A stretch of DNA of 64,000 bases. Source: Ambrosia x helenae (lineage: Eukaryota > Streptophyta > Magnoliopsida > Asterales > Asteraceae). The translations under genes and the position numbers were made by a program. The notes below the pieces were generated by a model. That model did no database searches and had not been told where the DNA came from. It saw only the letters and a list, made by a program, of their open reading frames with translations. The stretch is taken from the NCBI GenBank assembly GCA_030844895.1, contig CM061229.1:126447546-126511545 (forward strand), written 5' to 3'. Position 1 is the stretch's first letter. Every line of letters begins with the position of its first letter. This document shows positions 1-12,619 of the stretch, in pieces.

Positions 1-89
1 TTTTTTTTTTTGCCTTTATATGAAATGTGTGGCTCAGAATGGTTCTCTCAGTTCTCAAATAGGGGTTGGTTCTCTTAGGATCCCTACCC
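1..89. mobile_element. End of a (TA)n-flanked TIR element (truncated by window)
   Basis: The first 89 bases resemble the right end of the element at 21322-21643: both carry repeated 'gttctc' blocks and finish in ACCCTA running into a TA repeat. Only this end lies in the window, so the family cannot be fixed. The TA tract follows at about 90-101. Confidence 0.4.
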
Positions 90-101
90 TATATATATAT
101 A

Positions 102-2043
102 GTGGGAAAATGGTTTTGTAACTAAAGAAAACAAGTGTCTTCACAAATTACCCTCTTTGCCTAATCCATTCACCTAACAAAATTGTATTAGCCCATCCTA
201 CTTTCACCATTGTATACATCGATGAAAGGTAACAACGAACCCCTTCTTTGTTACCATGCATTTTTTTTCTAATTCGGCTTGTTTCACCTTGCCAATCTAC
301 ATGTGGAGACTCGGCAATCCTACGCTAAGGTTTAGCCACCCGTGATCGATGCTCAGTGTCAATGCCAATCACTCACGAGTTGTTCGATACCGGTTGACAT
401 GACCACAACATATTGTCTAGGCAAGCGTACATCATACATTTATTATTTGAGGTAACCTCTCCTAATATTTCCAGGCAATACCAATTAACTCTCAATATCG
501 TACTCATCAATATGAACCCAACCAATCATTCAAAATCAATTATACGTATTATTATTGTTCAATTCTCAAAGTTTGTAGTAAAAGTCCTTTACATGGAATG
601 TTTTAATATATATTTGGTACATGAATCTACTAGTTAAACTAGACTAGTATATTACCTTTTAAAGTCTAATATTAGTATTTCGTTAGATATAAAATAATAA
701 TAATAATAATTTTATCTATTTAATTAATGTTTACAAGTTTTAAACTTTTATTTAATGTGTTTTATCTAACAATTTGATAATAATGTAGCTTTTGGTTCTT
801 AAAAAAACAACAAGGACTTATGGAAATTATTGTTTCCTCAAAAGCAAATATGCATTTCTTGTTTCTTCAAATGAGGATGTTACGATTTAATAAATAAATC
901 ATGAAAGACATATTTCAGTTATATTATGTAATTATTTATTTACTTAGCAAATATTATTTATGATTTATAAGGGTTTTATGACATTAAACATGTTTTCATT
1001 AATTAAAAATTTTAGAGGACAATCAATAAATCGTTATTTAATACACTAGGGTATCAAAAGTTCGTAAATTACAATTTGTTAGTTTTCAACTCTAACTCGA
1101 ACATCCAAACATTTTATAATAGTTACGTAGAAATATATATTTTACACGTTACAAAAGTTATCACAAATCATTCGCCACATTACTAAAATATAAACATCGA
1201 ATAAAGATTTCTTTGAGTGACGTGTTTCATAATTTCAACGTTTACTTTCGATTTTAGTCATAGACCTTATTAGGGTCCTTCTTATTGTAGGACACGAGTA
1301 GATTCGTTCCGCCTTGTTTCACTCTTTTCAAGTAATACATTGCACTACTACTAACAAGGTGAGTATACTTATCCCCGTTTTGGTTTCTTACAGTTTTGGG
1401 GTGAAACATGTACACCTATGACACTTACACATATTCATAAACGTTTTCACATACAATTCATACACGTGTTATGCTTTGAATTCTTGTGCTTTATGCTTAA
1501 GCATAGACGTAGTATACCTGCAATCATTACAAAATCATTAACTTAGCTAGCCGACTTTAACAATGGATAGCGCTATTTGAATTGACAACTCGCCTAGTGG
1601 AAAGTACCTATGGTGGTGGGAAGTCCTTGGTCATTGTTAATGTATTAAACTTTGTCACATAAGAGGTTTGATTTTGACTCGCATTATGTACTTACGTGTT
1701 TCCATAGTTGCCTTGAATGATTCATGACACTTGAATTGTAAACATTTTTTTTATACTTATACTATATGTACACAAAACTAAGTGTACTCACCAGCATTAT
1801 TATTGACGTTGTATTTTGTACATGTTTCAGGAGACGCTTGATGATATCACATAGGCATTGGGACTTAGTTGAATAAAACAAACATATTTCATGAGTTGTT
1901 TTGAGACTTGATGTATTTCTTGTTTTCTTTGTTTTACATTTGAATCTTGAACTTAATAATATTTACACTTTAGTACCATGATCTTTTGAACAATCGTCAC
2001 TCTGTGACACCTCGATGTTTCCGCCATCGGTTGGGGTGTTACA
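102..2043 (+). repeat. LTR-like sequence ending in ...GGTGTTACA
   Basis: The right end (about 2008-2043) carries the conserved terminus CGATGTTTCCGCCATCGG ... TTACA. The same terminus ends the solo LTRs at 26657-28309 and 44668-48873 and, in inverted orientation, starts the LTR at 19358. Around 1375-1400 a 'GGGGTGAAACATG' block is also shared with the 44668-48873 LTR (near 48280). I could not find the 5' end or a target duplication, so the left boundary is a guess. No gene is visible in this stretch. Confidence 0.5.
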
Positions 2044-2044
2044 G

Positions 2045-3003
2045 TGTATGCCTAAACATGACATCTATATCATAAGTATGGGTGAACACTAGTATGTACA
2101 TGAACTAAAACTAGTGTAGGAAGATGAACAATGACTATAGAAACAAAGGATGGGATAGATGCTCATACCTTACTAAGTGAACTTGGAACTTGAGAGAAAC
2201 TAAGTGTGTGTGTGTGTTTATGGAGTGAGTTAGTGTTTAGGATGAATGGAAATGGTCACCCAAGGTCACTATTTATAGAGGAAGTAGGGAGAGAGATAGC
2301 GAGAAAGAGAGGGGAAAGGAAGAGGAAGGTGGGAGGAATGTGGGAGGTTTCCAAATGGGGTAAGTCAACTATTATCAATCCTTGTTATAAGATCTTGCCA
2401 TGTTTGTATAAGATCTTACCTTGTCTCAAATCTAGCCTACAAATCTTATGTCTAAATCAAGTATTAGAAGTTGACTAATCAAATGATTATGTTGGGTAAA
2501 GAGCTAGCAAATGTGACAACACATGGGATTATTCTAGAACTTCATTTCAACATGTGCTAATATAGGGTTTGACTTTGATTAAAAAAATATTAGTGTAGAT
2601 AGGCGACAGCTAGGAAGGATCAAGGAAATGGTTGGGTGTTGGATTAGGGAGAACATAATCATGGTCATTAGATATGTGGGGATCTTAGGTGACAGGGGGT
2701 GACGGTTGTAGGGGACATGTGGGACAAAATCTTGTGTAAATTTCTAGGAAGGTTCATGGATGGCTAATCGTAGTAAATGGAACATCATGAATCTATGTGT
2801 GATTAAAGCAACTTCCATATTAGTGAAAAGCATAATATATTGATGTGATTAGTTACATGAGTACTTGGGAATTGTCGTTCTTGATGGTCATGTGGCCATC
2901 TCATGCATAAGTCATACTAAAATAATTATGTGCACATAAAAAAAAAACTAAAGACTCGTCTAGTAAGCGTACGGGTTGACTTGGAAAATTGGCGGGTGTC
3001 ACA
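2045..3003 (-). repeat. Solo LTR with 5-bp target duplication
   Basis: A 959-bp block reads TGT...ACA and is flanked on both sides by TACAG (2040-2044 and 3004-3008). On the minus strand a TATA-like CTATAAATAG lies at about 2270-2279, which sets the transcription direction. No internal retroelement region or second LTR is attached, so this is a solo LTR left by LTR-LTR recombination. It landed in the last bases of the preceding LTR. Confidence 0.75.
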
Positions 3004-3008
3004 TACAG

Positions 3009-3400
3009 GCACCCTAGATGAGTTACAGATACTTAGGTGGAGAATGTAACACCGTATGATTAAAATTTAGAATGTTGAGACGGAACACTATTACCTAAAG
3101 ACGGTTGGATCTAAGATTGACGCATACACTACCAAGCCACATGGGTTAGCTACTATATGCTCAAATATAATTAACCTACCTTACTAGCGGATTGAGCTTT
3201 ACACCCAAAAGGATTGGTCCCACAGATTCGTGGTATGGTCACTGCAATCTAACAAATCTTTCATCTGGCTCACAAATGAGGCAGTTGAGCATGGTACTTT
3301 TTCGAAAGTGCTTCATCTTCTGCTTCTGGTGATAGCAAGAGAATGTAGGATGGGGTGAAATATAAGTTCTCCAACAAGCAACAACTAGCATAGAAACAAC
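3009..3400 (+). repeat. Probable 3' end of an LTR retrotransposon: purine tract plus LTR start
   Basis: A purine-rich tract GGTGGAGAA (about 3039-3047) is followed directly by TGTAACACC, the layout of a polypurine tract next to a 3' LTR. The following roughly 350 bp has no recognisable coding sequence and stops at the TIR at 3402. The preceding LTR and solo LTR would then be insertions near the 3' end of this element. The evidence is only the local arrangement. Confidence 0.35.
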
Positions 3401-3715
3401 AACGAGGGACTTACGAGAATAGCCCCCTCGTTTCTTTGGAGAGACGATTTACGTTTCCCAACCCGTCTGAGGCATCTCCCGAGACGGCTTGGTTTCCAAC
3501 CAATAAAACAACAACCCGTCTCCAATGACGTCTCCGGAGACGACTTTTGTGCCGTCTCGTGATTCCCGAGACATCTCCAGTGTCTTCTTCGTCATATCAG
3601 TTCCCCACGTCCCGTGTCTTCTTCGTCGTTTCAATTTCCCATGTCCCCTGTATTCTTCATCGTTTCAGTTTCCCACGTCCCCCGGAGACGTGTCGTGATA
3701 CCCGAGACGTCTCAT

Positions 3716-5735
3716 TGTCACACCCCAACCGATGGCGGAATACATCGGGGCGAGACTTGGGATAAATTGTTCAAAAACTTCATGCCACTAGAATTCGTGA
3801 CAATATAATTTAAAGATAAAAATTTCATTCATAGCATAAACATTTGTCTAAAAGATAACATAATACAAATTGTTTTCATGAAAAGGAAAATACAACATCA
3901 AAACATAGAAAATTAAACTAGTTGTGAGTTTCTAGTCCATTCCTAAGTAGTTTTCTTAATAAACCTGCATTAAACACTTCCTGCAACATGTATAAAATAT
4001 CCGTCAACACATAAAGCATTGGTGAGCATACTAGTTTTGAGTCTAAGTACATAGTATAGGAAGGTCTACTCGAATCATCATGCTATAGGCATATGCACGT
4101 AGAACCATACAAACGGCAACAACACTCGATAACACAAAAGACTTCTTCTTATCATGACCCATAAAGGGGGCGACGTGTCAACCTATAGCGCTATACATGT
4201 AAGGTGGGTTGTTAACTAATCGTACATTTGTATGTAAGACTTTGAATTCTACCATGGCATAGCGTAATAGCATTTAGATTGAGCATAATAGTTTTTAAGA
4301 GTATGAAATCGTTTAAGTTTTGATAGTGATACATGTTGAGCCCCAAAGAATAAAGAATAAAATGGGGACAAGTATGAACTCACCTTTGGGTGCGTTTTGA
4401 TAGGGTTCCAAAAGAGAGTCTTGGGAGATTTAAGCTTTAGCTCTGATTAACTAGAATTAAGAATTAGAGGGTCTTAGGTTCGAGTTTAGATTATAGGTTC
4501 AAGAGAATCATGCAAGCCTTTTAGGCAAACCAAAACACAAATCTCCTTTAAGGCAATCCGGATGGTCAAGAGAATAAGTTAGACCAAGCACAAAATCATC
4601 ATAGATGATTCGGATGGTATAAGGTTAGGAATGTGAATCCGATTAATAAGTTCATGTCATAACCACTTCGCTTATGAGATAAATGTGGGTTTTGGCCATG
4701 GGATTTCCCCTTTCTAGTGTGGATTAATCCAATTTCACAAGAAGGGTCAAGAGATTTGGTAAGGTAGGTTGTAACCACAAACCTTCCAAGAGATTGTTAC
4801 TAGAGTATTAGGATAAAAGATTAAAAAGTATACTTATAATAATACATACTATAACTAGGAGGTTTAAGTAAAGTATGGTGACTTGTTTGGATGAGCCTTG
4901 GCTCTCCTTTGTCAACCATTACCATAGCACAAATCCATCCAACATTGGATTGTTGGTGGACTTGGTTGGTTCCTTTACAACAAAGATCCTAGGACATAAA
5001 AGAATCATAGAAACTAATCACCTTTGAGGCCTCTTTTTGGTGCTCTATCCATTATATACTTCTGTGGAGAAGCAAGGGATAGGTCCTAGAGGTTTCTACA
5101 AAGGATTTTAAGAAGAAAAGAAGAAGAAAAATAGGATGAAAGTTGAAGTTTTAAGCCAAAAAACTTACTGATGCAAAACAGGAAGTTGGCTTGAAACTTG
5201 AGGATTTGAGAGAGATTTAGAGGGTGATTTAAAGTGAGCAAAGAGTTAAAGGGTGAGGAGGATGTGTATTTATAGGTGGGTTAAGATAGTAGGGTATTAA
5301 ATAGAGTTATTAGGGTGATTGAGAGGAGATTAAGTAGGGGTTAAGAGTTTAATTATTAAAGGGGTGGTCATACTCCTGTTGTCCTCGTTGAACTTTAAAA
5401 GAAAAGAAAAAATGAACTGACAATTCTTTGAATTGGTGTATTATTTAAAAGTCAATGTTGCATTTGTTGTTGTTATCATTCAAAGTCATACGTTTTTTTA
5501 ACTAAAGTCTTATCATTAAAAATGTATTTGTTTTATTTAAAAAAATAAATATAAATTAAGATCTTAACTAAATGAGTTTCTTGTTATAACGCCTAAATTG
5601 AATAAGATAAATTATAATGATGACTCGTCATGAATGGATAGGAGTAACATACAAGAAGCGAATAAGGGCGAACTCAAAATTTGTTTAATATAGAATTTGA
5701 AATACATGCAAAAGTAAAAATAACGCGATGTTACA
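3716..5735 (-). repeat. 3' LTR (minus-strand element), 2020 bp
   Basis: Bounded by TGTCACACCCC and GATGTTACA, matching the second LTR along its length. A minus-strand TATA-like CTATAAATAC lies at about 5263-5272. It lacks the MITE found in the other LTR. Confidence 0.85.
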
Positions 5736-8100
5736 GTCTCCCCTACTTTAGGAAATTTCGTCTCGAAATTTAATTAAGAGTCAACCTTTTGAAAAATAAG
5801 TAAGTGGTTTGATATGGGTTTAATAAGAACACAAACTTGTTAGTTTATTATGTTTAAGTCAAATACGGTATCTAGTCACTGTGCGATAATTATGCTCGTA
5901 AGAGAAGTACTTTTAATATTTTAACTCAATGTCGTACGTAGAAATTTGAGAGTTTGAGCATTTTTGTAAATTGTGAAGGAAGAGAGTACGTATATGAAGT
6001 TAATGCAGCAAATTTTCGAAAGATAAGAAATTATATGGTACGAAATAGTGAAAATTGAAGGTAGTTAAGTATATTGTATAATATATATATATAAATTTTG
6101 GGAAAATAAGTAGTTATACGGTATAGAATAGTGAAAGCTGAAGGTGGTTAAGTATATTGTATAACATATAAATTTTTTGGGAAAAAGTAAGTAATTATAC
6201 GATATAACGTATATGAAATAGTAGAAAATTTTGGCTTGTAAAAGAGATGTCATTGGGTAATTGGGTGGGATAGTAAATATGTGAGCATAATAAGTGACTA
6301 GATGTGGGAATGAGTAGTTTTTAGTAAAAGATATTTGGTTTGCACGAGGTCAAAAATTTTTTTTTAGAAAAACTTTTAGAAGGCGATTAAATAAACGAGA
6401 AATTGTACTATTTGAAAACAACTTTTTGGTGAAATAAATAGTATTTATTTAGTTTTGAAATCCAGTATATAAGTAGTCAAGTAAATATATGAAAGCGAGG
6501 AACAAATCTTGTTTTAAATGCGTCAATGCCTTAAGGGATTAAGGACGGAGGTTACGGGACTTAGAACGAGATTCTTGATAATGGGAGGATTGCTGATTAA
6601 GCAAGGAAAGGCAAAAGGAAAGGAACGAAGTTGATGGAGATTACAAGTATAGATTGTTCACGAAAAGGACAATGTTATAATATGCATAAAAGATAAATAA
6701 TGCAAGCGTAATTAGACTAGTAAACTATAACATAAACGGTATCGCAAAAGATAAATAATGTAAGTGTTGGTCAAAATTTAAACTCGACACCCAAAACTTC
6801 TCATGGCACGAATAACTCTACTTTTGGTAGTATGACATGACATTTATGTATAGGATGTACCGGCGGCGTATCCACCATGCCGTTATCATACCTCATCCGT
6901 GTTGTTATTCAAGTCATGATAGGTTACACACACTAGGACTTGTTATGTTTTCCATGCGCCCAATTTTTTGTAATTACGTGTGCACCCGTAATTATTCCAA
7001 TTGTCATATGGTCCACATAATACGACTTAGTTATGTGTGGGTTGACGCAAAATATTCACACAAGAAAACGACATTAAACTAAGACATTTAAACAATTTTG
7101 ATGTTGTAAACATAGCAAGCAACGTGACATGCAAACACATAATGTGAAAAGGCATTAAGCAGGTTTTTGATGTTGTTAACCGTACGTGTTTTTGGCGTAG
7201 ATGTATGGTTTCGTGACATACCGGTGTAGACTCATGCATATGTGGTTATGTTTAGATGTATAAAGCAAACAGAAGAATAGACAATTGGATTCCTAATGAA
7301 AACGCACAAAATGTTTTGACTGTGGGCAACATAGAATTCGGGTTTATTACAAATTGAGTTTTATGAGTTCGCGAGAAATTTTAGCTTTTCAAGACTAGGG
7401 GTCAAGTTTGATGGTAGAAGAATTTAGTCCGTTGGATGTTAAAGAAAAACGGGTTTAATTGAAGTGAGGAAAATTTAGTGTAAAAGTCTTACAGAAGATG
7501 GAGGTTTGATTTATGAAAAATCCATTTTATTAAGCGAGGGAAATAGTTTATTGAGAACTTTAGTTTGGCGTTGGTGAATATTTTGACTCGTAATACGATT
7601 TCAAGAGAAAAGGTTTTGGGATTATAAAGAAATAGGTTATTTGATTTAGCGTGTTTTTGCTCATAAGTCCTGTTTACAAAAGAATTTTTTTTAACACTTT
7701 TACCATTTAGAATCTTGTTTGTCATACAGACTCGACGCACACATTTGTTAGTGGTTTGAAAGTGGGGATTTTATAGAAGAATAGGCATCCTCTTAGAAAT
7801 AGTAGGAAGAATTTTGTTCAAAAATTTTGAAAATGATTGTGCGCGAGGAGAAAAGAGTTTTGCGATGTTTGAGTTTTGCCGATAAATTATGATTGTAAAC
7901 TAGGATAACGATGGTATTTCATAAAAAGGAAAATTTCACATCCGAACAATTTTTTGAAAACATTACATAAGGAAATTCTCATTTTTTTAGAAAAGAAAAG
8001 TCAATCTTCTTTAGTGTGGTGAGTGGGTATTCCAGCATCGTAGATCATCATGGCAAGTCTTGGGCACTGGTTGCGTCCATGGCTCGGATCGTTGCACTCG
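5736..8100. other. Non-coding interior of the gag-only retrotransposon
   Basis: AT-rich interior between the 3' LTR and the gag-like frame. I saw no reverse transcriptase, integrase or RNase H motifs and no long open frame. The short frames here have no recognisable features. Confidence 0.6.
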
Positions 8101-8108
8101 GAGCATAT

Positions 8109-8558
8109 CTATTTATTGGCTTTAGTGAATGAGGTAGTACTAGTAGGTTTTTCGGGTCGTGGTTTAGTGGTGTGGCGACAGGTTTTGGCTAAATGACCAT
8201 ATGCATCACAGTTGGTGCATATGCGGCATTGTGTGTGAGTGGGATGGTGATATTTACAACTGTCACATAGCGGAAAGGTTCCACGGTACTGCTTTTTGTT
8301 AGAATTCGGAGTCTTAGGAGTTGTAGACGTGTGGTTTTGTTTGAGGTTTTTGCGTTTTCGGTTACCCTTTTTCGTTTGTTTGGTAGGGGTATGGGTAGAA
8401 GGTTTAGTATCTACATGGTTTGTGCTGTCCTGGATGGTATCGCCCGGGTTTGGAAATGGGTTTGTTGGTGTTTCTAGGTTAGGGAGAATCTTGACTAGTT
8501 CTTGGGCAATAAGGCTCGCCAGTTGGTTGAGATCGATGCTGTTGAGACGGGAAGACAT
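8109..8558 (-). CDS. Gag-like protein with CCHC zinc knuckle
   Basis: A 149-residue frame inside the 3716-12134 element. Near the C-terminus the sequence CTNCDAYGHLAKTC is a canonical CX2CX4HX4C zinc knuckle. It is preceded by a second Cys/His-rich stretch and a basic Lys/Arg/Thr-rich middle section, as in retroviral-type nucleocapsid regions. The N-terminus is a short hydrophobic segment. The protein is much shorter than a normal Gag, so it may be a truncated Gag kept for RNA packaging. It reads the same way as the LTRs and lies about 1.1 kb inside the primer-binding site. Confidence 0.65.
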   Translation of the reverse strand: MSSRLNSIDLNQLASLIAQELVKILPNLETPTNPFPNPGDTIQDSTNHVDTKPSTHTPTKQTKKGNRKRKNLKQNHTSTTPKTPNSNKKQYRGTFPLCDSCKYHHPTHTQCRICTNCDAYGHLAKTCRHTTKPRPEKPTSTTSFTKANK

Positions 8559-9651
8559 CTACGAGAATCATAAGAAAATTTGCATAAGCGTTTTTAAACA
8601 AGGTGACTTTTGAATTTAGGAAATAAGTTACTAGAATTTTGGTTAACAATGAAAAGCTTGTGGGTAAGATTAGATCGGTGAAATTGATGCAAATTTAGAT
8701 AAACAAAATACATAAGCTCAAGTTGTTCTCATAGATTTAGTATGCAAGTTCAAGTTACACGTATAGGACGCAAGTTTCACATTGTTCAAATAGCGTAACA
8801 CATATGTATAAGCAAGTATAGTGCACTTAGTTAACATAGAGGAGTTTTGATTTATGTTGGTTGCGATTATTAGTATTGTTTGAAGATTGCTAGAGTACTT
8901 GAGATGCGAGTCTTGAGAGCCTTTGCGAGTAGTAAAAAAAAATAAATCGAATAATATTAACATAAAATGAGAGGCTTGTTTTAAGCAAGCAATTGGAGTG
9001 TTCCGGAACGGAACTAAGACTAACCAAAGTGGTTCAAATTTACCTTTGAGTTTGAAAACATGCTTTGGCCTAATAGGTTGAAATACTCTCGCCGAAACTT
9101 TCGGTTAACGGTATTCACCCTTCCAGTTACTACATGTTTCTTGTCATTAGTAAATTTGAGACTTTGGCGAGATTTAAAAAAATATCAAGGATTGAAACTA
9201 GTCGCTAAGTTGCGGATTTCACTCCTATCTTAGCGAGGTCGTTTCTTTGAGTGTGGTTTGTACACTTTGTCCAACGTGGTAAGAAAATTAATTCTAAGCT
9301 TCGATTGGTAAGTGTCCACTAAAACGAGAATTGTGAAATTTCCACCAAGGTTAGGATATCACTCCTATCTTGGTGTAGTTTCAAAAACACAAAGAATTTA
9401 CGCAGATTGAAAGTTATCATCAAAGTGAGGGTTTCACGCCTATTTTGGTGATTTCCTTTCGTTTGTGTTATACGAGCGTCTTCGAGTGTAGAGTAACCCA
9501 CAAATAGGAAGGTAAATTTTAAGGACCAAGAGAATGGAGTAGAAGCAAGATAGGGAGAACAAGTATATTAAGCATGATAAAAGGAATGGTCAAAAAGGTA
9601 CTTAACTATAGTCTAGGTCAAACATGACAATTTTTCCTAATTCCCTATAGT

Positions 9652-9668
9652 CATGGCTCTGATACCAA
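9652..9668 (-). promoter_or_regulatory. tRNA-iMet primer-binding site
   Basis: The reverse complement reads TGGTATCAGAGCC a few bases inside the LTR edge. It is complementary to the 3' end of initiator methionine tRNA and marks the 5' side of the minus-strand retrotransposon. Confidence 0.8.
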
Positions 9669-9670
9669 TC

Positions 9671-12134
9671 TGTCACACCCCAACCGATGACGAAATACAT
9701 TGGGGCGAGACTTGGGATAGATTGTTCAAAGACTTCATGACACTAGAATTCGTGACAATATAATTTAAAGATAAAAATTTCATTCATAGCATAAACATTT
9801 GTCTAAAAGATAACATAACATAATACAAATTGTTTTCATGAAAAGGAAAATACACCATCAAAACATAGAAAATTAAACTAGTTGCGAGTTTCTAGTCCAT
9901 TCCTAAGTAGTTTTCATAATAAACCCGCATTAAACACTTCCTGCAACATGTATAAAATATCCGTCTACACATAAAGCATTGGTGAGCATACTAGTTTTGA
10001 GTCTAAGTACATAGTATAGGAAAGTCTACTCGAATCATCATACTATAGGCATATGCACGTAGAACCATACAAACGGCAACAACACTCGATAACACAAAAG
10101 ACTTCTTCTTATCATGACCCATAAAGGGGGCGGCGTGTCAACCTATAGCGCTATACATGTAAGGTGAGTTGTTAACTAATCGTACATTTGTATGCAAGAC
10201 TTTGAATTCTACCATGGCATAGCATAATAGCATTTAGATTGAGCATAATAGTTTTTAAGAGTATGAAATCGTTTAAGTTTTGATAGTGATACATGTTGAG
10301 CCCCAAAGAATAAAGAATAAAATGGGGATAAGTATGAACTCACTTTTGGGTGCGTTTTGATAGGGTTCCAAAAGAGAGTCTTGGGGGATTTAAGCTTTAG
10401 CTCTGATTAACTAGAATTAAGAATTAGAGGGTCTTAGGTTCGAGTTTAGATTATAGGTTCAAGAGAATCATGCAAGCCTTTTAGGCAAACCAAAACACAA
10501 ATCGCCTTTAAGGCAATCCGAATGGTCATGAGAATAAGTTAGACCAAGCACAAAATCATCATAGATGATTCAGATGGTATAAGGTTAGGAATGTGAATCC
10601 GATTAATAAGTTCATGTCATAACCACTTCGCTTATGAGATAAACGTGGGTTTTGGACACAGGATTTCCCCTTTCTAGTGTGGATTAATCCAATTTCACAA
10701 GAAGGGTCAAGAGAGTTGGTAAGGTAGGTTGTAACCACAAACTTTCCAAGAGATTGTTACTAGAGTATTAGGATAAAAGATTAAAAAGTATATTTATAAT
10801 AGGAATAATGGAAATAAATAATCCCAACTATTCACTATTGGCCAATAACAGTCCCAACTACGAAAATCATCAATATTGGTCCCAACTTTCGACATATTGG
10901 AAACCAACGGACCCAAACTAACGGAGGCTAACTCCGTTAGTGTGATGCTGACGTGGCATGCCATGTAGGATGCCACGTAGGATCATTTTGCCACGTGGCA
11001 TGCCACGTAGGATGCCACATAGGATTATTTTGCCACGTGGCATGCCACGTAGGATCATCCTGCCACCTAAGCATGCCACGTCAGCATCACACTAACGGTG
11101 TTAGCCTCCGTTAGTTTGGGTTCGTTGGTTTCCAATATGTTGAAAGTTGGGACCAATATTGGTGATTTTCGTAGTTGGGACTGTTATTAGCCAATAGTCA
11201 ATAGTTGGGATTATTTATTTCCATTTTTCCTTTATAATAATACATACTATAACTAGGAGGTTTAAGTAAAGTATGGTGACTTGTTTGGATGAGCCTTGGC
11301 TCTCCTTTGTCAACCGTTACCATAGCACAAATCCATTCAACATTGGATTGTTGGTGGACTTGGTTGGTTCCTTTACAACAAAGATCCTAGGATATAAAAG
11401 AATCATAGAAACTAATCACATTTGAGGCCTCTTTTTGGTGCTTTATCCATTATATACTTCTATGAAAAAGCAAGGGATAGTCCTAGAGGTTTCCCCAAGG
11501 GATTTTAAGAAGAAAAGAAGAAGAAAAATATGATGAAAGTTGAAGTTTTAAGCCAAGAAACTTACTGATGCAAAACAGAAAGTTGGCTTGAAACTTGAGG
11601 ATTTGAGAGAGATTTAGAGGGTGATTTAAAGTGAGCAAAGAGTTAAAGGGTGAGGAGGATGTGTATTTATAGGTGGGTTAAGATAGTAGGGTATTAAATA
11701 GAGTTATTAGGGTGATTGAGAGGAGATTAAATAGGGGTTAAGAGTTTAATTATTAAAGGGGTGGCCATACTCCTGTTGTCCTCGTTGAACTTTAAAAGAA
11801 AAGAAAAAATGAACTGACAATTCTTTGAATTGGTGTATTATTTAAAAGTCAATGTTGCATTTGTTGTTGTTATAATTCAAAGTCATACGTTTTTTTTAAC
11901 TAAAGTCTTATCATTAAAAATGTATTTGTTTTATTTAAAAAAAATAAATATATATTAAGATCTTAACTAAATGAGTTTCTTGTTATAACGCCTAATTTGA
12001 ATAAGATAAATTATAATGACGACTCGTCATGAATGGATAGAAGTAACATACAAGAAGCGAATAAGGGCGAACTCGAAATTTGTTTAATATAAAATTTGAA
12101 ATACATGCAAAAGTAAAAATAACGCGATGTTACA
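9671..12134 (-). repeat. 5' LTR (minus-strand element) with inserted MITE
   Basis: 2464 bp. After removing the 429-bp MITE and its 9-bp duplication it is about 2026 bp, nearly equal to the 2020-bp partner LTR, with only scattered substitutions and small indels. This indicates a fairly recent retrotransposition followed by the MITE insertion. Confidence 0.85.
10802..11230. mobile_element. Mutator-like MITE rich in CACGTG palindromes
   Basis: A 429-bp element with long inverted repeats (left GGAATAATGGAAATAAATAA, right arm the reverse complement with one change). It is flanked by a 9-bp duplication TTTATAATA (10793-10801, 11231-11239), and 9 bp is the Mutator signature. The partner LTR lacks it, giving a clean empty site. 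The centre repeats TGCCACGTGGCA (10990-11001, 11031-11042) and related TGCCACGTAGGAT units. It has no coding capacity. Confidence 0.85.
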
Positions 12135-12270
12135 CTCATCCTCTACCACCACTCTATATATACCATGAACCTCCGTCCCATCTCCGTCCCTAACTCAGTC
12201 CGAACTTTGTGATCGTCCGAAACTCCTCCTCTACCACCACCCTAAAACCGTTTCCTTCTTACACAAGAAA

Positions 12271-12619
12271 ATGGAACCAAGTCGTTGGACGGAAAAACAA
12301 GAAATATCCCTAGTAGCAGCCTGATACCTTCTGGAAGAAAGCCCACACCCGACTAACAAGTGGTACCGAATTCTATGAGTACAATCGGCTGGTAGGAGGC
12401 TCTAACCGAAGCATCGATTCACTAAACCGTAAGTGGAATGACTTGAACACCAAGTGTCTAATCTTCAACGCGTACCACAATCGAACGCTGCGAGCGGTAC
12501 CCTCGGATATGCGCAAAGACGTGGCCATCAGAATAACCCAGATCGAGTATGAATCAAAGCAAGACAAAGAATTCAAGCACGCTTCTGCTTGGCAAATGAT
12601 GAGGGATAGACTTAACGCG
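12271..12619 (+). pseudogene. Broken Myb/SANT-like transposon ORF1
   Basis: Starting at an ATG, the first frame gives a Trp-containing segment (MEPSRWTEKQEISLVAA) typical of a Myb/SANT-like domain, then hits a stop. The second half continues in another frame, with SLNRKWNDLNTKCLIFN followed by a basic C-terminus to about 12619. Such proteins accompany PIF/Harbinger transposases and are related to plant NAM-associated and GSTT3-tail families. At least one stop and one frameshift show it is dead. It lies inside the degenerate TIR element. Confidence 0.6.

Larger units (their letters stand above)
3716..12134 (-). mobile_element. Non-autonomous LTR retrotransposon carrying gag only
   Basis: Two near-identical LTRs (3716-5735 and 9671-12134) are flanked by a perfect 5-bp target duplication CTCAT (3711-3715, 12135-12139). 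The element reads on the minus strand. A primer-binding site matching initiator Met-tRNA (TGGTATCAGAGCC, reverse complement at about 9652-9667) abuts the 9671 LTR, and a purine tract lies next to the 5735 edge. The 3.9-kb interior has a Gag-like frame but no protease, integrase or reverse transcriptase. It is therefore a TR-GAG/LARD-type element that would need enzymes from a relative. Confidence 0.85.
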
